A stretch of 64,000 nucleotides of DNA from Paenochrobactrum gallinarii (lineage in GTDB: Bacteria > Pseudomonadota > Alphaproteobacteria > Rhizobiales > Rhizobiaceae): positions 434,001 through 498,000 of the forward strand of contig NZ_JACIIU010000001.1 in NCBI RefSeq assembly GCF_014205685.1, in the 5' to 3' direction. A program made the position numbers and the translations under genes. Shown one piece after another: positions 1-9,115 of the stretch (its first letter is position 1; every line of letters starts with the position of its first letter). The notes beneath the pieces are model-generated. The model ran no database searches and was not told the DNA's origin. It was given only the letters and a program-made list of their open reading frames with translations.

Positions 1-2729
1 TTCACTGTCATTTCATCCAGCGTATTTTTACGGAAACGGCTTTCCGGCAATGCACCCTCATGGCGTGGTTTCGCCGTATCGGTTCCAGGCCCCATATCGT
101 CAAGCGAAGGCTTTTGAAACAGGCTGCTCTCCGGCACATCATCAACCGTGCGGTGTAGTTTGCGTCCCGCATTATGGCGACCTTTGGTGCGTCCTGTAAC
201 CGGACTTTCCAATTCCACTTCACGCGCCATCGGATCGTCGGAAATCGCCAGCTCGGTTTCGCGCAGACGTTTCAACTCATCGCGCAAACGTGCAGCCGTT
301 TCAAAGTCAAGATCGGATGCCGCCGCGCGCATTTCTTTCTCCAGATGCTCGATATGAGCAGCCAGATTGTTGCCAACCATAGCACCTTCTTCAGCAAAGC
401 CGGAAAGATTGGCACGCACGTGATCCTGCTCATAAACAGAATTCAGAATATCATTGATATTCTTACGTACACTGGCCGGTGTGATACCGTTGGCTTCGTT
501 ATAAGCCACCTGCTTGGCACGACGACGGGTCGTCTCTTCCATCGCACGGCTCATCGAACCGGTGATCTTATCCGCATAAAGAATAACCTTACCGTCGACG
601 TTACGCGCGGCACGACCGATTGTCTGAACAAGTGATGTTTCAGAACGCAGGAAACCTTCCTTATCGGCATCCAAGATAGCCACAAAGCCACATTCCGGAA
701 TGTCCAGACCTTCACGTAGCAAGTTAATACCGATCAGCACATCAAAAGCACCCAGACGCAAATCACGGATGATTTCAATTCGTTCCAGCGTATCAATATC
801 GGAGTGCATATAGCGCACACGCACGCCCTGCTCATGCAGATATTCGGTCAGGTCTTCCGCCATACGCTTGGTGAGCACTGTCACCAATGTACGATATCCT
901 TGCTGTGCCGTGGCCCGAATTTCACCCAGCACATCATCGACCTGACTTTTTGCCGGACGGACTTCCACCGGCGGATCAATCAGACCGGTCGGACGAATGA
1001 CCTGCTCAGCAAAGACACCACCTGCCTCTTCCATTTCCCACTTACCGGGCGTTGCCGAAACAGCCACGGTTTGCGGGCGCATTGCGTCCCACTCTTCAAA
1101 GCGCAGCGGACGGTTATCAAGACAAGACGGCAAACGGAAACCATATTCGGCCAGTGTTGCTTTACGTCTGAAGTCACCGCGATACATGCCGCCGATCTGC
1201 GGAATGGTCACATGGCTTTCATCAAGGAAAACAAGCGCATTGTCAGGAATATATTCAAACAATGTCGGCGGCGGCTCGCCCGGCTTACGTCCTGTGAGAT
1301 AACGCGAATAGTTTTCAATCCCTGCACAAGAGCCGGTCGCTTCCAACATTTCCACATCAAATGTTGTGCGTTGCTCAAGGCGTTGCGCTTCCAGCAAACG
1401 CCCTGCCCTTGTCAGCTCTTCCAAACGATCATGCAATTCTGCTTTAATCGACTTGATCGCCTGATTGAGCGTCGGACGTGGTGTCACATAGTGCGAATTC
1501 GCATAAATCTTGACCGATTGCAGATCGCCGGTTTTCTGCCCCGTCAGCGGGTCAAATTCGGTTATGGTTTCGATCTCATCGCCAAACATGGAAATGCGCC
1601 ACGCGCTATCTTCCAAGTGAGCCGGAAAGAGTTCGATTGTGTCGCCACGCACTCTGAAAGAGCCACGGACAAAATTGATATCCTGCCGCTTATATTGTTG
1701 TGCGACCAGATCGGCGAGCAGCTGGCGCTGATCGAGCCTGTCACCAATCTTCATTTCAAAAGTCATCGCGGTATAGGTCTCAACCGAACCAATACCATAA
1801 ATACAGGAAACCGATGCTACGATAATACAATCATCGCGCTCAAGCAGCGAACGGGTCGCCGCATGACGCATCCGGTCGATCTGCTCGTTGATTGATGATT
1901 CTTTCTCAATGAACGTATCAGAACGCGGCACATAGGCTTCCGGCTGATAATAATCATAATAAGAAACAAAATATTCGACCGCATTATTCGGAAAGAAACT
2001 TTTAAACTCACCGTAGAGCTGCGCAGCCAATGTTTTATTTGGCGCCAAAATCAGTGCCGGACGCTGAGTTTGCTGGATCACCTGCGCCATGGTGAAGGTT
2101 TTACCTGAACCGGTCACACCAAGCAAAACCTGTGTGCGCTCACCATCTTGCAAACCATCAACCAGATCTTTGATCGCAGTCGGCTGATCACCGGAAGGTG
2201 TAAACTCCGTTTCCAGTTTAATCGCCCGTCCGCCTTCGGATTTTTCCGGCCTGACAGGACGATGTGGCGTCCACAACTCACCATTTTTAAACAGCGGATT
2301 ACCGGACTCAATCAGATCGGACAGGGCTTGCACAGTAGCTGTCGCGCCAGACGGCGAGATTTTATCAGCATCTTCAAGCGCCACATCAAGGCCGGAAACC
2401 GGATTAAGACCAGCAGCAGCTCGCTCTTTAGCCGTAGCAGCAGTACCAATAGAGGTGCCGCGCGATGTACGCGCCGCATTGACCTTAGCGCTATCGGCCT
2501 TTTTCACTGGTGTTTTAGCCGTTTTCTTTAAAGTTTTTGGGGCAGTTTTTGGGGCAGTTTTTGCAGCCGCATCCTGCTCGGCTGCATCGCTGATTTCCTT
2601 TGCCCAATCCGCAATCGACGCACTGAAAGGTGTTCGCGAAAGCGACGGTTGCGGGGCTTCGGCAAAACCAGAAATACTGCTTTCAGCATCGGCTTGTGAA
2701 AAAGGTGGCTTATCTTTTGAAGAGGTCAT
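1..2729 (-). CDS. uvrB: UvrABC system protein B (C-terminal end outside window)
   Basis: Damage-verifying helicase subunit of nucleotide excision repair; it is loaded by UvrA and recruits UvrC. The reading frame is open from the ATG at 2729 to the left edge, giving about 909 codons with no stop, so the C-terminus lies outside. The Walker A motif GVTGSGKTF falls near residue 203, followed by the beta-hairpin region ([10 protein letters not shown]), the helicase motifs and a UVR-type coiled segment near residue 800. In most UvrB proteins Walker A lies near residue 40, so there is an extension of about 160 residues at the N-terminus, rich in Lys, Ala, Pro and Thr, with two KTAPKTAPK-like repeats. 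Long N-terminal extensions are, to my knowledge, common in Brucella-type UvrB. The visible C-terminal tail beyond the UVR motif is also long and charged. Identification is certain; the start could lie further in. Confidence 0.97.
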   Translation of the reverse strand, partial: MTSSKDKPPFSQADAESSISGFAEAPQPSLSRTPFSASIADWAKEISDAAEQDAAAKTAPKTAPKTLKKTAKTPVKKADSAKVNAARTSRGTSIGTAATAKERAAAGLNPVSGLDVALEDADKISPSGATATVQALSDLIESGNPLFKNGELWTPHRPVRPEKSEGGRAIKLETEFTPSGDQPTAIKDLVDGLQDGERTQVLLGVTGSGKTFTMAQVIQQTQRPALILAPNKTLAAQLYGEFKSFFPNNAVEYFVSYYDYYQPEAYVPRSDTFIEKESSINEQIDRMRHAATRSLLERDDCIIVASVSCIYGIGSVETYTAMTFEMKIGDRLDQRQLLADLVAQQYKRQDINFVRGSFRVRGDTIELFPAHLEDSAWRISMFGDEIETITEFDPLTGQKTGDLQSVKIYANSHYVTPRPTLNQAIKSIKAELHDRLEELTRAGRLLEAQRLEQRTTFDVEMLEATGSCAGIENYSRYLTGRKPGEPPPTLFEYIPDNALVFLDESHVTIPQIGGMYRGDFRRKATLAEYGFRLPSCLDNRPLRFEEWDAMRPQTVAVSATPGKWEMEEAGGVFAEQVIRPTGLIDPPVEVRPAKSQVDDVLGEIRATAQQGYRTLVTVLTKRMAEDLTEYLHEQGVRVRYMHSDIDTLERIEIIRDLRLGAFDVLIGINLLREGLDIPECGFVAILDADKEGFLRSETSLVQTIGRAARNVDGKVILYADKITGSMSRAMEETTRRRAKQVAYNEANGITPASVRKNINDILNSVYEQDHVRANLSGFAEEGAMVGNNLAAHIEHLEKEMRAAASDLDFETAARLRDELKRLRETELAISDDPMAREVELESPVTGRTKGRHNAGRKLHRTVDDVPESSLFQKPSLDDMGPGTDTAKPRHEGALPESRFRKNTLDEMTV

Positions 2730-2842
2730 GATGCTAATATGGCGATCTCGCTGAGGAAAGAAAAGAGCATGCAACAAAATCGTCTCATGCTCTTAGCCGA
2801 TATGGTACATTACCAGAACAAACAGATCAAACCAAGTACAAA

Positions 2843-3403
2843 TCAGTTATAGCGATGCGGGCGCGGACGGCCATGATTGCCGTTCGGACGACCCGAATTA
2901 TTCCAATACGGACGATTGGGTCTGTTCGGGCGATCCCAGTTCGGGCGTCCCGGACGATTATGATTCCAATGCGGGCGGTTTGGACGATGCGGGCGGTTCC
3001 AGTGCGGACGGCCATAATAATCATCGCGATAATAACGATCATTGCGACTGTTAATTGCTGATCCAATCACCACACCCGCAATCAGCGGAATACCGATGGC
3101 CGCGGCATTATTGGAAAAATTATTTGACTGATAATTGCCCGATGATCCGACACGCGTCGCCAGATAGCGTGATGATGCCCAGCCTTGCAGACCACCATAA
3201 CGCACCTGACACCAGCCATAACCGCTGGTACACCCGCTAACATCAACCCGGGCACGATTAGGAATTGCACCAAGGGTACGATATTTCGTGCCGGGCCCTG
3301 CTCTTACATTCAAATCAGCGGTCACAATTGCATTGGCTGCCTGTGCAGCTCCGGCTGCAATTAAACCAACTGCAAGCAATGCAGTTCTTAAAAAAACTTT
3401 CAT
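2843..3403 (-). CDS. Secreted bacterial SH3-domain protein with Arg/Asn/Pro/Trp-rich tail
   Basis: A 186-residue exported protein. Residues 1-22 form a signal peptide ending in AAQAA. Residues about 24-85 look like a bacterial SH3 (SH3b) fold, with the typical start ADLNVRAGPGTKYRTLG and the YGWCQVRYGGLQGWASSRYL segment. A short hydrophobic glycine-containing stretch (residues about 106-117) follows, then a low-complexity tail built of repeated RPHW/RPNW/RPNRP units. SH3b domains usually bind peptidoglycan or proteins, so a cell-envelope role is likely but not shown. It is a single gene ending 113 bases from the uvrB start on the same strand, and could be cotranscribed with it. Confidence 0.85.
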   Translation of the reverse strand: MKVFLRTALLAVGLIAAGAAQAANAIVTADLNVRAGPGTKYRTLGAIPNRARVDVSGCTSGYGWCQVRYGGLQGWASSRYLATRVGSSGNYQSNNFSNNAAAIGIPLIAGVVIGSAINSRNDRYYRDDYYGRPHWNRPHRPNRPHWNHNRPGRPNWDRPNRPNRPYWNNSGRPNGNHGRPRPHRYN

Positions 3404-3565
3404 GGGTGCAGCTCCTATTTAAGCCTGTGACGGATAACGCATGAATATGCCTAAACGTTCCATCAGCCTCAGCACTTTATCATAGTGTATGCAATTTAAG
3501 AGTGGGAATTGCTTTGCTTAAGGCTTAAATCCATTATCAGAACATTTAATTTCCAGGAGTGCAAA

Positions 3566-3964
3566 ATGTCAGAAACCACCTCACCAAAAGGCACATTGAC
3601 CATCCGCACACAGGCCATGCCATGCGATGCCAATGCGGCCGGGGATATTTTCGGCGGCTGGGTTATGGCACAGATGGATTTATCCTGTGGCATCCGCGCG
3701 GCAGAACGTGCAGGCGGTCGTGTAGTGACCGCTGCGGTACGTGAAATGTCCTTTGCCAAACCGGTCAAGGTCGGTGACACCTTATGCATCTATACCGATA
3801 TCACCAAAGTTGGCCGCACATCCATCACCTTGAAAGTTGAAACCTGGGCACAGCGTTATTTGTCCCAGCAGATGGATCTTGTCACTCATGGTGAATTTGT
3901 CATGGTTGCCCTTGATGCAGACGGCAAACCAACCCCGATCGCAGAAGAAATCATCAGCGCATAA
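3566..3964 (+). CDS. Acyl-CoA thioesterase, hotdog fold (YciA type)
   Basis: A 132-residue single-hotdog protein predicted to hydrolyse acyl-CoA thioesters in the cytoplasm. The segment MPCDANAAGDIFGGWVMAQMD carries the Asn and Asp residues typical of the YciA/cytosolic acyl-CoA thioesterase active site, followed by the hotdog core ending in GEFVMVALDADGKPTPI. I chose the ATG at 3566 because AGGAG lies 6 bases upstream; an upstream in-frame start at 3509 would add 19 residues not seen in the family. It is a single gene with no obvious operon partner. Preferred chain length cannot be read from the sequence. Confidence 0.9.
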   Translation: MSETTSPKGTLTIRTQAMPCDANAAGDIFGGWVMAQMDLSCGIRAAERAGGRVVTAAVREMSFAKPVKVGDTLCIYTDITKVGRTSITLKVETWAQRYLSQQMDLVTHGEFVMVALDADGKPTPIAEEIISA

Positions 3965-3989
3965 GGCTTTTCTGCCCTGCGCCTTATGA

Positions 3990-4235
3990 TTATTTACATG
4001 TCTTATTCGTCTGGCAGCGAGCGAGCCTCAGGCTTTCAATATCCTGCTCCTCTGCCAGACCAAGAATGGCAGGCTCCGCGGCCGCAACCACATGATGATT
4101 GGGCACAGCCTCATAAGCACGTACTGTTGCAGGCGGCAAAGGAGCCACCAAATCCGCCACTGCATTATGTTTCGTGCAGCCTGCAAGCATCAAGCCTGCC
4201 AGCATTCCACCATATATCAAAATCTGTCTTGTCAA
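3990..4235 (-). CDS. Small putative lipoprotein
   Basis: An 81-residue product if the TTG at 4235 is used. It gives a basic start (TRQ), a hydrophobic stretch and a lipobox LAGC, after which the chain continues TKHNAVADL. This is a convincing signal peptidase II site. The frame is open further upstream (to 4439), but that part overlaps the divergent DUF486 gene and reads as non-coding, so a TTG start near 4235 is preferred. The C-terminus ends in a Cys-containing RCQTNKTCK segment. No family recognised. It is transcribed away from the DUF486 gene, with only 28 bases between the two starts. Confidence 0.6.
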   Translation of the reverse strand: MTRQILIYGGMLAGLMLAGCTKHNAVADLVAPLPPATVRAYEAVPNHHVVAAAEPAILGLAEEQDIESLRLARCQTNKTCK

Positions 4236-4263
4236 ATTTGGCGTTTCTTCGGGATCTACTGAA

Positions 4264-4614
4264 ATGGCGTTTTTAATCTCTCCGGCAATTCTTCCCATTA
4301 TTCTGCTCATCATGTCCAATGTATTTATGACCACCGCGTGGTACGGACATTTAAAATTTCCGCAAGCATCGCTGATTACCGTCATCTTCCTCAGCTGGGG
4401 CATTGCACTTGCCGAATATTGCCTGGCCGTGCCTGCCAACCGGATCGGTTCAGCCGTTTACACAACCGTCCAGCTGAAAACAATTCAGGAAGTGATCACT
4501 CTGATCATCTTTGCATTCTTTTCAGTTTTCTATCTGAAAGAAGCTTTTAGCTGGAATCACCTGATCGGCTTCGCTCTCATTGCCCTTGGCGCATCATTTA
4601 TCTTTAAGGCGTAA
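4264..4614 (+). CDS. DMT-superfamily small membrane protein, DUF486 family
   Basis: A 116-residue protein with four predicted membrane helices (PAILPIILLIMSNVFMTTAW, then about residues 40-57, 74-93 and 98-115) and the family features YGHLKFP and WGIALAEYCLAVPANRIG. DUF486 proteins are four-helix relatives of small multidrug-resistance and EamA transporters; the substrate is unknown. The ATG at 4264 starts just before the first helix. The last 11 bases overlap the end of the convergent EamA transporter gene. Confidence 0.9.
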   Translation: MAFLISPAILPIILLIMSNVFMTTAWYGHLKFPQASLITVIFLSWGIALAEYCLAVPANRIGSAVYTTVQLKTIQEVITLIIFAFFSVFYLKEAFSWNHLIGFALIALGASFIFKA

Positions 4615-5500
4615 CCACAGCCTGAGGTTTCTTTGCGGTCAGTATCGGGATAATTTCAACGGCCAGCATAGAGACGAAAATCAAAGCACAGCCAATGAGC
4701 CCGACAAAAGACAAGCGTTCGCTTAAGAAAATCGCACCGAAAAATGCAGCAAACAATGCTTCCGAGGAGAGGAAAATAGCGGCCTGTGGCGGCGTGGTAT
4801 AACGCTGCCCGATCGCTTGCAAGGTAAAGGCAACACCAGACGAAAACACGCCGGTAAACAATAGCTCTTTCCATGTAACAGCAACCGCCGACCAATCCAC
4901 CTCACCAAGCGTAAAGGCAAAGATAAAACCGATTACTGCACACGTGGCAAACTGCACCACACTTAAGGTAATCGGGCGTCCGCTACGGTTTGCCTGCCCG
5001 ATCAATAAGACCTGCAACGCCCAGAAAAATGCCCCGAACATCACCAGCCAGTCGCCTTGTTTCAAGGCACTGAGTTCGCCACCAGACAACAGAAAAATAC
5101 CTGCCAGCGCTGCCAGCGAACATGGCCAGATAATTCCATGCGGCCACGCACGGAAAATAAGCACGCCTAAAACCGGCACCAAAATCAGATAAAGACCAGT
5201 TAAGAAACCGGCATTGGTAACAGATGTCGTTTGCAAACCAATTTGCTGCGCAGCAAGGCCGGTGAACAATACCAAACCAATGGCCGCAAAGAAAAGATAA
5301 TCGCGCCTGTTCAGACTCTGCTTTGCCCGATTACCTTCCGCAATAGCCATCGGCAAAATACTGAAACTTGCAATAACAGAACGAACCGCAATAAACATAA
5401 ACGGCCCGATACTTGCCATAGCGGTGGACTGGGCAACAAAACCCATCCCCCAAATCATACCAGCGAGCAGAAGAAGCAAATTAGCCTGAAGACGCGACAT
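4604..5500 (-). CDS. EamA/DMT-family drug/metabolite transporter
   Basis: A 298-residue inner-membrane protein with ten predicted helices arranged as two EamA repeats. The first repeat contains the typical LLLLAGMIWGMGFVAQ start; the second ends with FLSERLSFVGLIGCALIF. DMT exporters move amino acids, nucleosides or drugs out of the cell, and the substrate cannot be told here. I use the internal ATG at 5500 (MSRLQANLL), because the open stretch upstream (to 5590) is Arg/Cys-rich and unlike the family. The 3' end overlaps the convergent DUF486 gene by 11 bases. Confidence 0.9.
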   Translation of the reverse strand: MSRLQANLLLLLAGMIWGMGFVAQSTAMASIGPFMFIAVRSVIASFSILPMAIAEGNRAKQSLNRRDYLFFAAIGLVLFTGLAAQQIGLQTTSVTNAGFLTGLYLILVPVLGVLIFRAWPHGIIWPCSLAALAGIFLLSGGELSALKQGDWLVMFGAFFWALQVLLIGQANRSGRPITLSVVQFATCAVIGFIFAFTLGEVDWSAVAVTWKELLFTGVFSSGVAFTLQAIGQRYTTPPQAAIFLSSEALFAAFFGAIFLSERLSFVGLIGCALIFVSMLAVEIIPILTAKKPQAVVTP

Positions 5501-5670
5501 AGTGCAAAACCTGAAAACGACAGAAAATGATGAATGAATACGAGTTGTATTCCACCTAATCCTATAGCCACAGTTGCACTGCAACAGCAAGAGCTGCCCA
5601 TTGAAGCTTCGTGTATGTCTGGTCAGATGATTAACAGCGCTAATTTTCTGACTACGTACATAGCAACAAA

Positions 5671-5696
5671 AAAAGCCGCTCCGAAGAGCGACTTCT
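5671..5696 (-). terminator. Intrinsic terminator of the amine oxidoreductase operon
   Basis: Read leftward, an 8-base stem (AGTCGCT/AGCGGCT with one mismatch) closes a CTTCGG loop and runs into seven T residues. It lies about 75 bases past the ridA stop and closes the 5.7-8.5 kb operon. Confidence 0.7.
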
Positions 5697-5768
5697 TAAA
5701 GGCTGGTAACAATCTGTTCCCAATCCAAGCGTTAATCAGACCAAATCAATCTGACACATGCTTAAAGA

Positions 5769-6266
5769 TTACGGGCGAACAGCCGTTACTTCAATTTCAA
5801 CCAGCCATGCCGGGCTTGCAAGTGCTGCAACCTGCATGACGGAACGTGAAGGCAGGTTAGGCTGTGCTTCGGTGCCGAAGAACTGGGTGTAGCCTTCCAT
5901 GAAGCCGGCAAAGTCCATCTTGCCACCCTTTTCAGGATCTCCAACGAGGAAAACCTGCATTTTAACAACGTCGCTCATTTTCAGATCGAGCGAAGCCAGT
6001 GATTTTTCAATCGACTTAAATACAGTTTCTGTCTGTGCCTTTGTATCACCATAAGCAGCAATCGTATTTTTTTCTGCTTTTTCATCGACTACAGTCGGAA
6101 CTGCTCCGCTGAGGTAAACGGTTGTTTTTCCTGCCGGTACTTCTACTGCCTGAGCAATCGGGAAATCCGAGCCCGGTGTTTTATGACGAATAACATCTTG
6201 AGCAAAAGCCTGGCCAGAAAGCATAACGCCTAAAGCGCAAACTGCAGCAGCTGTCAAATTCTTCAT
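5769..6266 (-). CDS. Exported RidA-family (YjgF/YER057c/UK114) protein
   Basis: A 165-residue protein with a clear Sec signal peptide (cleavage predicted after AFA, residue 22) in front of a full RidA domain. RidA proteins hydrolyse reactive enamine/imine intermediates. The arginine needed for imine binding is kept in the segment NLPSRSVMQVAAL (Arg141), and the acidic VEIEVTA strand follows. Export is unusual, because most RidA proteins act in the cytoplasm. It is the last gene of an operon with a secreted cytochrome c (110 bases upstream) and a Tat-exported flavin amine oxidoreductase. I infer that it hydrolyses the imine made by that enzyme in the periplasm. AAGGA lies 7 bases before the ATG. 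Confidence 0.93.
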   Translation of the reverse strand: MKNLTAAAVCALGVMLSGQAFAQDVIRHKTPGSDFPIAQAVEVPAGKTTVYLSGAVPTVVDEKAEKNTIAAYGDTKAQTETVFKSIEKSLASLDLKMSDVVKMQVFLVGDPEKGGKMDFAGFMEGYTQFFGTEAQPNLPSRSVMQVAALASPAWLVEIEVTAVRP

Positions 6267-6376
6267 GGATATTTCCTTATATCGATTTACACTTCGATAA
6301 GCATTGAAAAAGTGGGCGAGAAAAAGGCCGTCATAAACAGATGCCGTGTTTTACACACGGCATCTGCATTTTATGA

Positions 6377-6796
6377 TTAACGGTTATCGGCTACGTCCTG
6401 AGCTGTTACAGGCTCTTTGTAGTCGTTACCGAAATTAGTGCGGATATATGTCACAACGGCAGCAATCTGCTCGTCATTCATCATCTGACCAACTGGTGGC
6501 ATACCCTTCAAACCGTTCAACAGAACATAGATCGGGTAGCTGGCTTCAGCCAAAGTTTCATTTTTAGCCAATGCCGGATAATAACCAGCCCCAACTGCAC
6601 CCTTACCTTCTGCCATATGGCAAGCCTGGCAAACAGTTTCGTACAGTTCCTGACCGGTCTGAGCTGCAAAAGTATTGCTGCTGCTCAAACCAGTTCCGGC
6701 AGAGTCTGCCAGAGCAGCAGGAGCGGCTACACCAAGAATGGTAGCTGCGGTTGCAGCCAACGCCAATGGGCGAACCAGAAGAGAAATATTTTTCAT
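6377..6796 (-). CDS. Secreted class I c-type cytochrome
   Basis: A 139-residue protein with a signal peptide ending at ALA (residue 30). The single haem-attachment motif is CQACH (Cys56, Cys59, His60), and the probable axial Met is Met99 in GLKGMPPVGQMM. The small size and the YIRTNFGN C-terminal helix fit a soluble periplasmic electron carrier. It sits between a flavin amine oxidoreductase (46 bases upstream) and ridA. In characterised nicotine-type amine dehydrogenases a dedicated cytochrome c accepts electrons from the flavin, and I infer the same role here. A good ribosome site (AAAGGAA) precedes the ATG. Confidence 0.95.
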   Translation of the reverse strand: MKNISLLVRPLALAATAATILGVAAPAALADSAGTGLSSSNTFAAQTGQELYETVCQACHMAEGKGAVGAGYYPALAKNETLAEASYPIYVLLNGLKGMPPVGQMMNDEQIAAVVTYIRTNFGNDYKEPVTAQDVADNR

Positions 6797-6842
6797 TTGA
6801 ATGTTCCTTTCATCGAGCCGAAGAAAGCTAAGGGGAAAACCC

Positions 6843-8444
6843 TTAGCCTTTGATCACGCGCTCATGAAGTCTGGTGATTGCATCAAGTGACGAAAGGATC
6901 GCACCTTCCTGCCAGCCAGGGATGTAAGAGCAATGCTCACCTGCAAGCACAACGCGGCCGTCGATTTTGCAGAGGTTCTGGTAATGCTCTTCACGCATTT
7001 CATCAGTCCAGTCACCGGCACAACCCAATGTGTACGGGCTGCGATGCCATGCCCAGCTCACACCGTTTTCAAATTCGTCCTTGTACTGAGGATGAATTTC
7101 TGCACCATATTCAACAGCCTTGGCCACGCGATCAGCAGGTGACAAAGAGGTAAACTCATATGAGTTTGGTCCATTCCATGTATAACCGCCGAGCAGAACG
7201 CCCTTGCCGCCCATGTTGTAATTGGTGCTTGGGTAGGAAATCTGGCCGATAGGCAGGTTGGTGAAGCTGATGCCACCGAAGATGTGCTCGTCTTCTTCCC
7301 AGAAGCGGCGCTTGAACTGCAGACCGAACTTCACAGAAGAAACGTAAGGAACCGCAGCGATTGCACCCTTCATTTCTGAGCTGAGATTGGTTTCAATCTG
7401 GGCAAGAATCGGCAGAGGAATGGTGCAGATACACCAGTCAGCGCTTTCTTCTTTCATTGTGCCTGGATTTTCAACATCTTCATAAGTGACGGTTACGCCC
7501 TTATCGCTCTGCTGGATTTTGGTGACTTTACACTTGTAAGTGATGAGGTCGCCGACTTCCTTAGCAAAAGCCTGACCGATAACACCCATACCGCCAACAG
7601 GCTGGAACATGGTGGTCTGGAATTCATACAGGTTGAAGTTTGACAGATATTGCCACAGATTCGAGCGCAGCAAATCTTCAAACTTGTAAGGATCGCTAGG
7701 AACCGGCTTGGCACCAACGCCGCCGCCTGGATCTTTTTCATAACCGCGGAATTCGGCAGTGTGAATGCTCTTCACATAATCGAAATTCTCGTCAAGAACG
7801 CCCCATGAGCGCATGGCTTCAAGCAGAATTTCCTGATCTTCCTTGGTTACCAGCTCATCCAGACCGCCCTTTTTGGTTGCTTTTGCAAGCAGACCGGCAG
7901 AATGGCTCTGGAAATCAACCTTCACATCACGGATGCGCTGTGGCTTGCCGCCAAAAGCTTCGGTTGAATGCAGGAATGCATTGTAGTTCAGCTGCTGGAA
8001 TGGCTCCAGTTTAACGCCGAGACGCTTACAATAATCCAGCACCGCATGGTGATGGTAAGGAATACGCCAAGGACCCAGATTGATGTACTGGTCTTTGTCA
8101 AATTCACAAGTCTGTGTTGTGCCGTCAATTTCAGTAAACTTGTCACCGCCGTGCACTGTCCAGTTACGGCCACCCGGACGATCATTATATTCGAGGATCT
8201 TAACTTTATAGCCAGCCTGACGCATTTCGAGTGCTGCGGTCATACCTGCAAGACCAGCACCCAGAATCAGAACTGTGGCACCTTTAGGATCGCCTTCCAG
8301 CTTAACTGGACCTTTGTAACCGGATTCTGCAGCATGACCAAGGCTGGTCATTGCCTGATACATCACCGCACCACCGGCTGTAGCACCGATCAGCGAGAGT
8401 AAATCCCGGCGAGTAAAATTCGAAAACGCTTTTGTGCGATTCAT
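6843..8444 (-). CDS. Tat-exported flavin-dependent amine oxidoreductase (monoamine oxidase family)
   Basis: A 533-residue FAD enzyme. The N-terminus carries a twin-arginine signal (TRRDLLSLIG, residues 11-20) and an AHA-type cleavage region near residue 38, so it folds in the cytoplasm and is exported to the periplasm. The dinucleotide-binding motif LGAGLAGMTAALEM begins near residue 61 and is followed by the RPGGRNWT segment; the second FAD contact GRVVLAGEHCSYIPGW is near residue 495. This is the layout of the flavin monoamine oxidase/L-amino-acid oxidase family. It is the first gene of an operon with a secreted cytochrome c and a secreted RidA, which suggests it passes electrons to the cytochrome rather than to oxygen. 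The amine substrate cannot be told. Start supported by AGAGGAA upstream. Confidence 0.95.
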   Translation of the reverse strand: MNRTKAFSNFTRRDLLSLIGATAGGAVMYQAMTSLGHAAESGYKGPVKLEGDPKGATVLILGAGLAGMTAALEMRQAGYKVKILEYNDRPGGRNWTVHGGDKFTEIDGTTQTCEFDKDQYINLGPWRIPYHHHAVLDYCKRLGVKLEPFQQLNYNAFLHSTEAFGGKPQRIRDVKVDFQSHSAGLLAKATKKGGLDELVTKEDQEILLEAMRSWGVLDENFDYVKSIHTAEFRGYEKDPGGGVGAKPVPSDPYKFEDLLRSNLWQYLSNFNLYEFQTTMFQPVGGMGVIGQAFAKEVGDLITYKCKVTKIQQSDKGVTVTYEDVENPGTMKEESADWCICTIPLPILAQIETNLSSEMKGAIAAVPYVSSVKFGLQFKRRFWEEDEHIFGGISFTNLPIGQISYPSTNYNMGGKGVLLGGYTWNGPNSYEFTSLSPADRVAKAVEYGAEIHPQYKDEFENGVSWAWHRSPYTLGCAGDWTDEMREEHYQNLCKIDGRVVLAGEHCSYIPGWQEGAILSSLDAITRLHERVIKG

Positions 8445-8497
8445 TGTTAAAGTTCCTCTTCACTATCCGATAACCATTTCAGCATCGACATCGGGGA

Positions 8498-8509
8498 GGC
8501 TTTAAAGCC
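8498..8509. promoter_or_regulatory. Perfect 12-bp palindrome in the amine oxidoreductase leader
   Basis: GGCTTTAAAGCC is a perfect palindrome, flanked by GGGGA on one side and CCC on the other, so in RNA it would form a hairpin of about 9 base pairs. It lies 54 bases upstream of the start codon and just past the expected transcription start of the putative promoter at 8522-8552. It could be an operator or a stabilising 5' hairpin. Confidence 0.4.
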
Positions 8510-8521
8510 CCCACAGAAAGT

Positions 8522-8552
8522 TCATAACTAATTCCAGCCAAGTTTCAGTCAA
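8522..8552 (-). promoter_or_regulatory. Possible sigma70-type promoter for the amine oxidoreductase operon
   Basis: Read leftward, TTGACT (8552-8547) is followed after 19 bases by TTATGA (8527-8522). The spacing is slightly long and the second box is weak, so this is only a candidate. The region upstream is AT-rich. Confidence 0.25.
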
Positions 8553-9115
8553 TTAAAAATAATTCATACTTATAATCAATTTTAGTAATATATTATGCCA
8601 AAGAGCCGCCAATAAGTAAATTCAACTCCGATTTAAAGCACAGCAAAACGCTCTACCTAAGCCAGAATCACCAAGCAGTATGATATTCTTAAATTATTTC
8701 AAACAAATGCGTTGACAGGACGGTTAAATTCCTGCCCTCATTTCATGAGAGCTTTACACTACTATTTCAATGCAGCCTGCTCATTCCATTATGCCTCAAA
8801 ACGCACCATTTGACAATTGCCCGCTATAAATCAGCTTTGCGCCCTTTATCAATTTCGTGTGAATGTGCAAGCCCAGATGCAAAATTAGTCGTCAAAACCG
8901 CGTGATCCGGCTGTTAGCATCAACAGCTACACAATGCAGAATTCTGTCCCTATATAATAAAGTCAGTAAAGCTCGTGCAGACCTGCATTGCACCGCGACA
9001 TTCTTTGTCTCACTAGCCGTTCCTCGAAGTTAAAAACGGCTTTTAGCGAGAATGTTTCGGGAAAAGTTTATTTTCCACGTGAAAAGCCTGCAACAAATGC
9101 TATACTGAGGCAAAG
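8553..9115. other. Gene-free AT-rich region between two divergent units
   Basis: About 560 bases with no convincing reading frame on either strand. Isolated promoter-like words are present (TTGACA at 8712, TATAATAA near 8952), but none makes a well-spaced pair that I can defend. It separates the amine oxidoreductase operon from greA. It may hold the greA promoter or a small RNA; the sequence alone does not decide. Confidence 0.4.

Noticed and set aside
804-1895. 363-codon open frame on the + strand
   Set aside because: It lies entirely antisense to uvrB, is rich in Cys, His, Arg and Thr, and has no domain. Its length is a by-product of the uvrB codon pattern.
6878-8402. Several 60-144-codon frames on both strands inside the amine oxidoreductase gene
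   Set aside because: All are shadows of a full-length, well-conserved flavoprotein gene.
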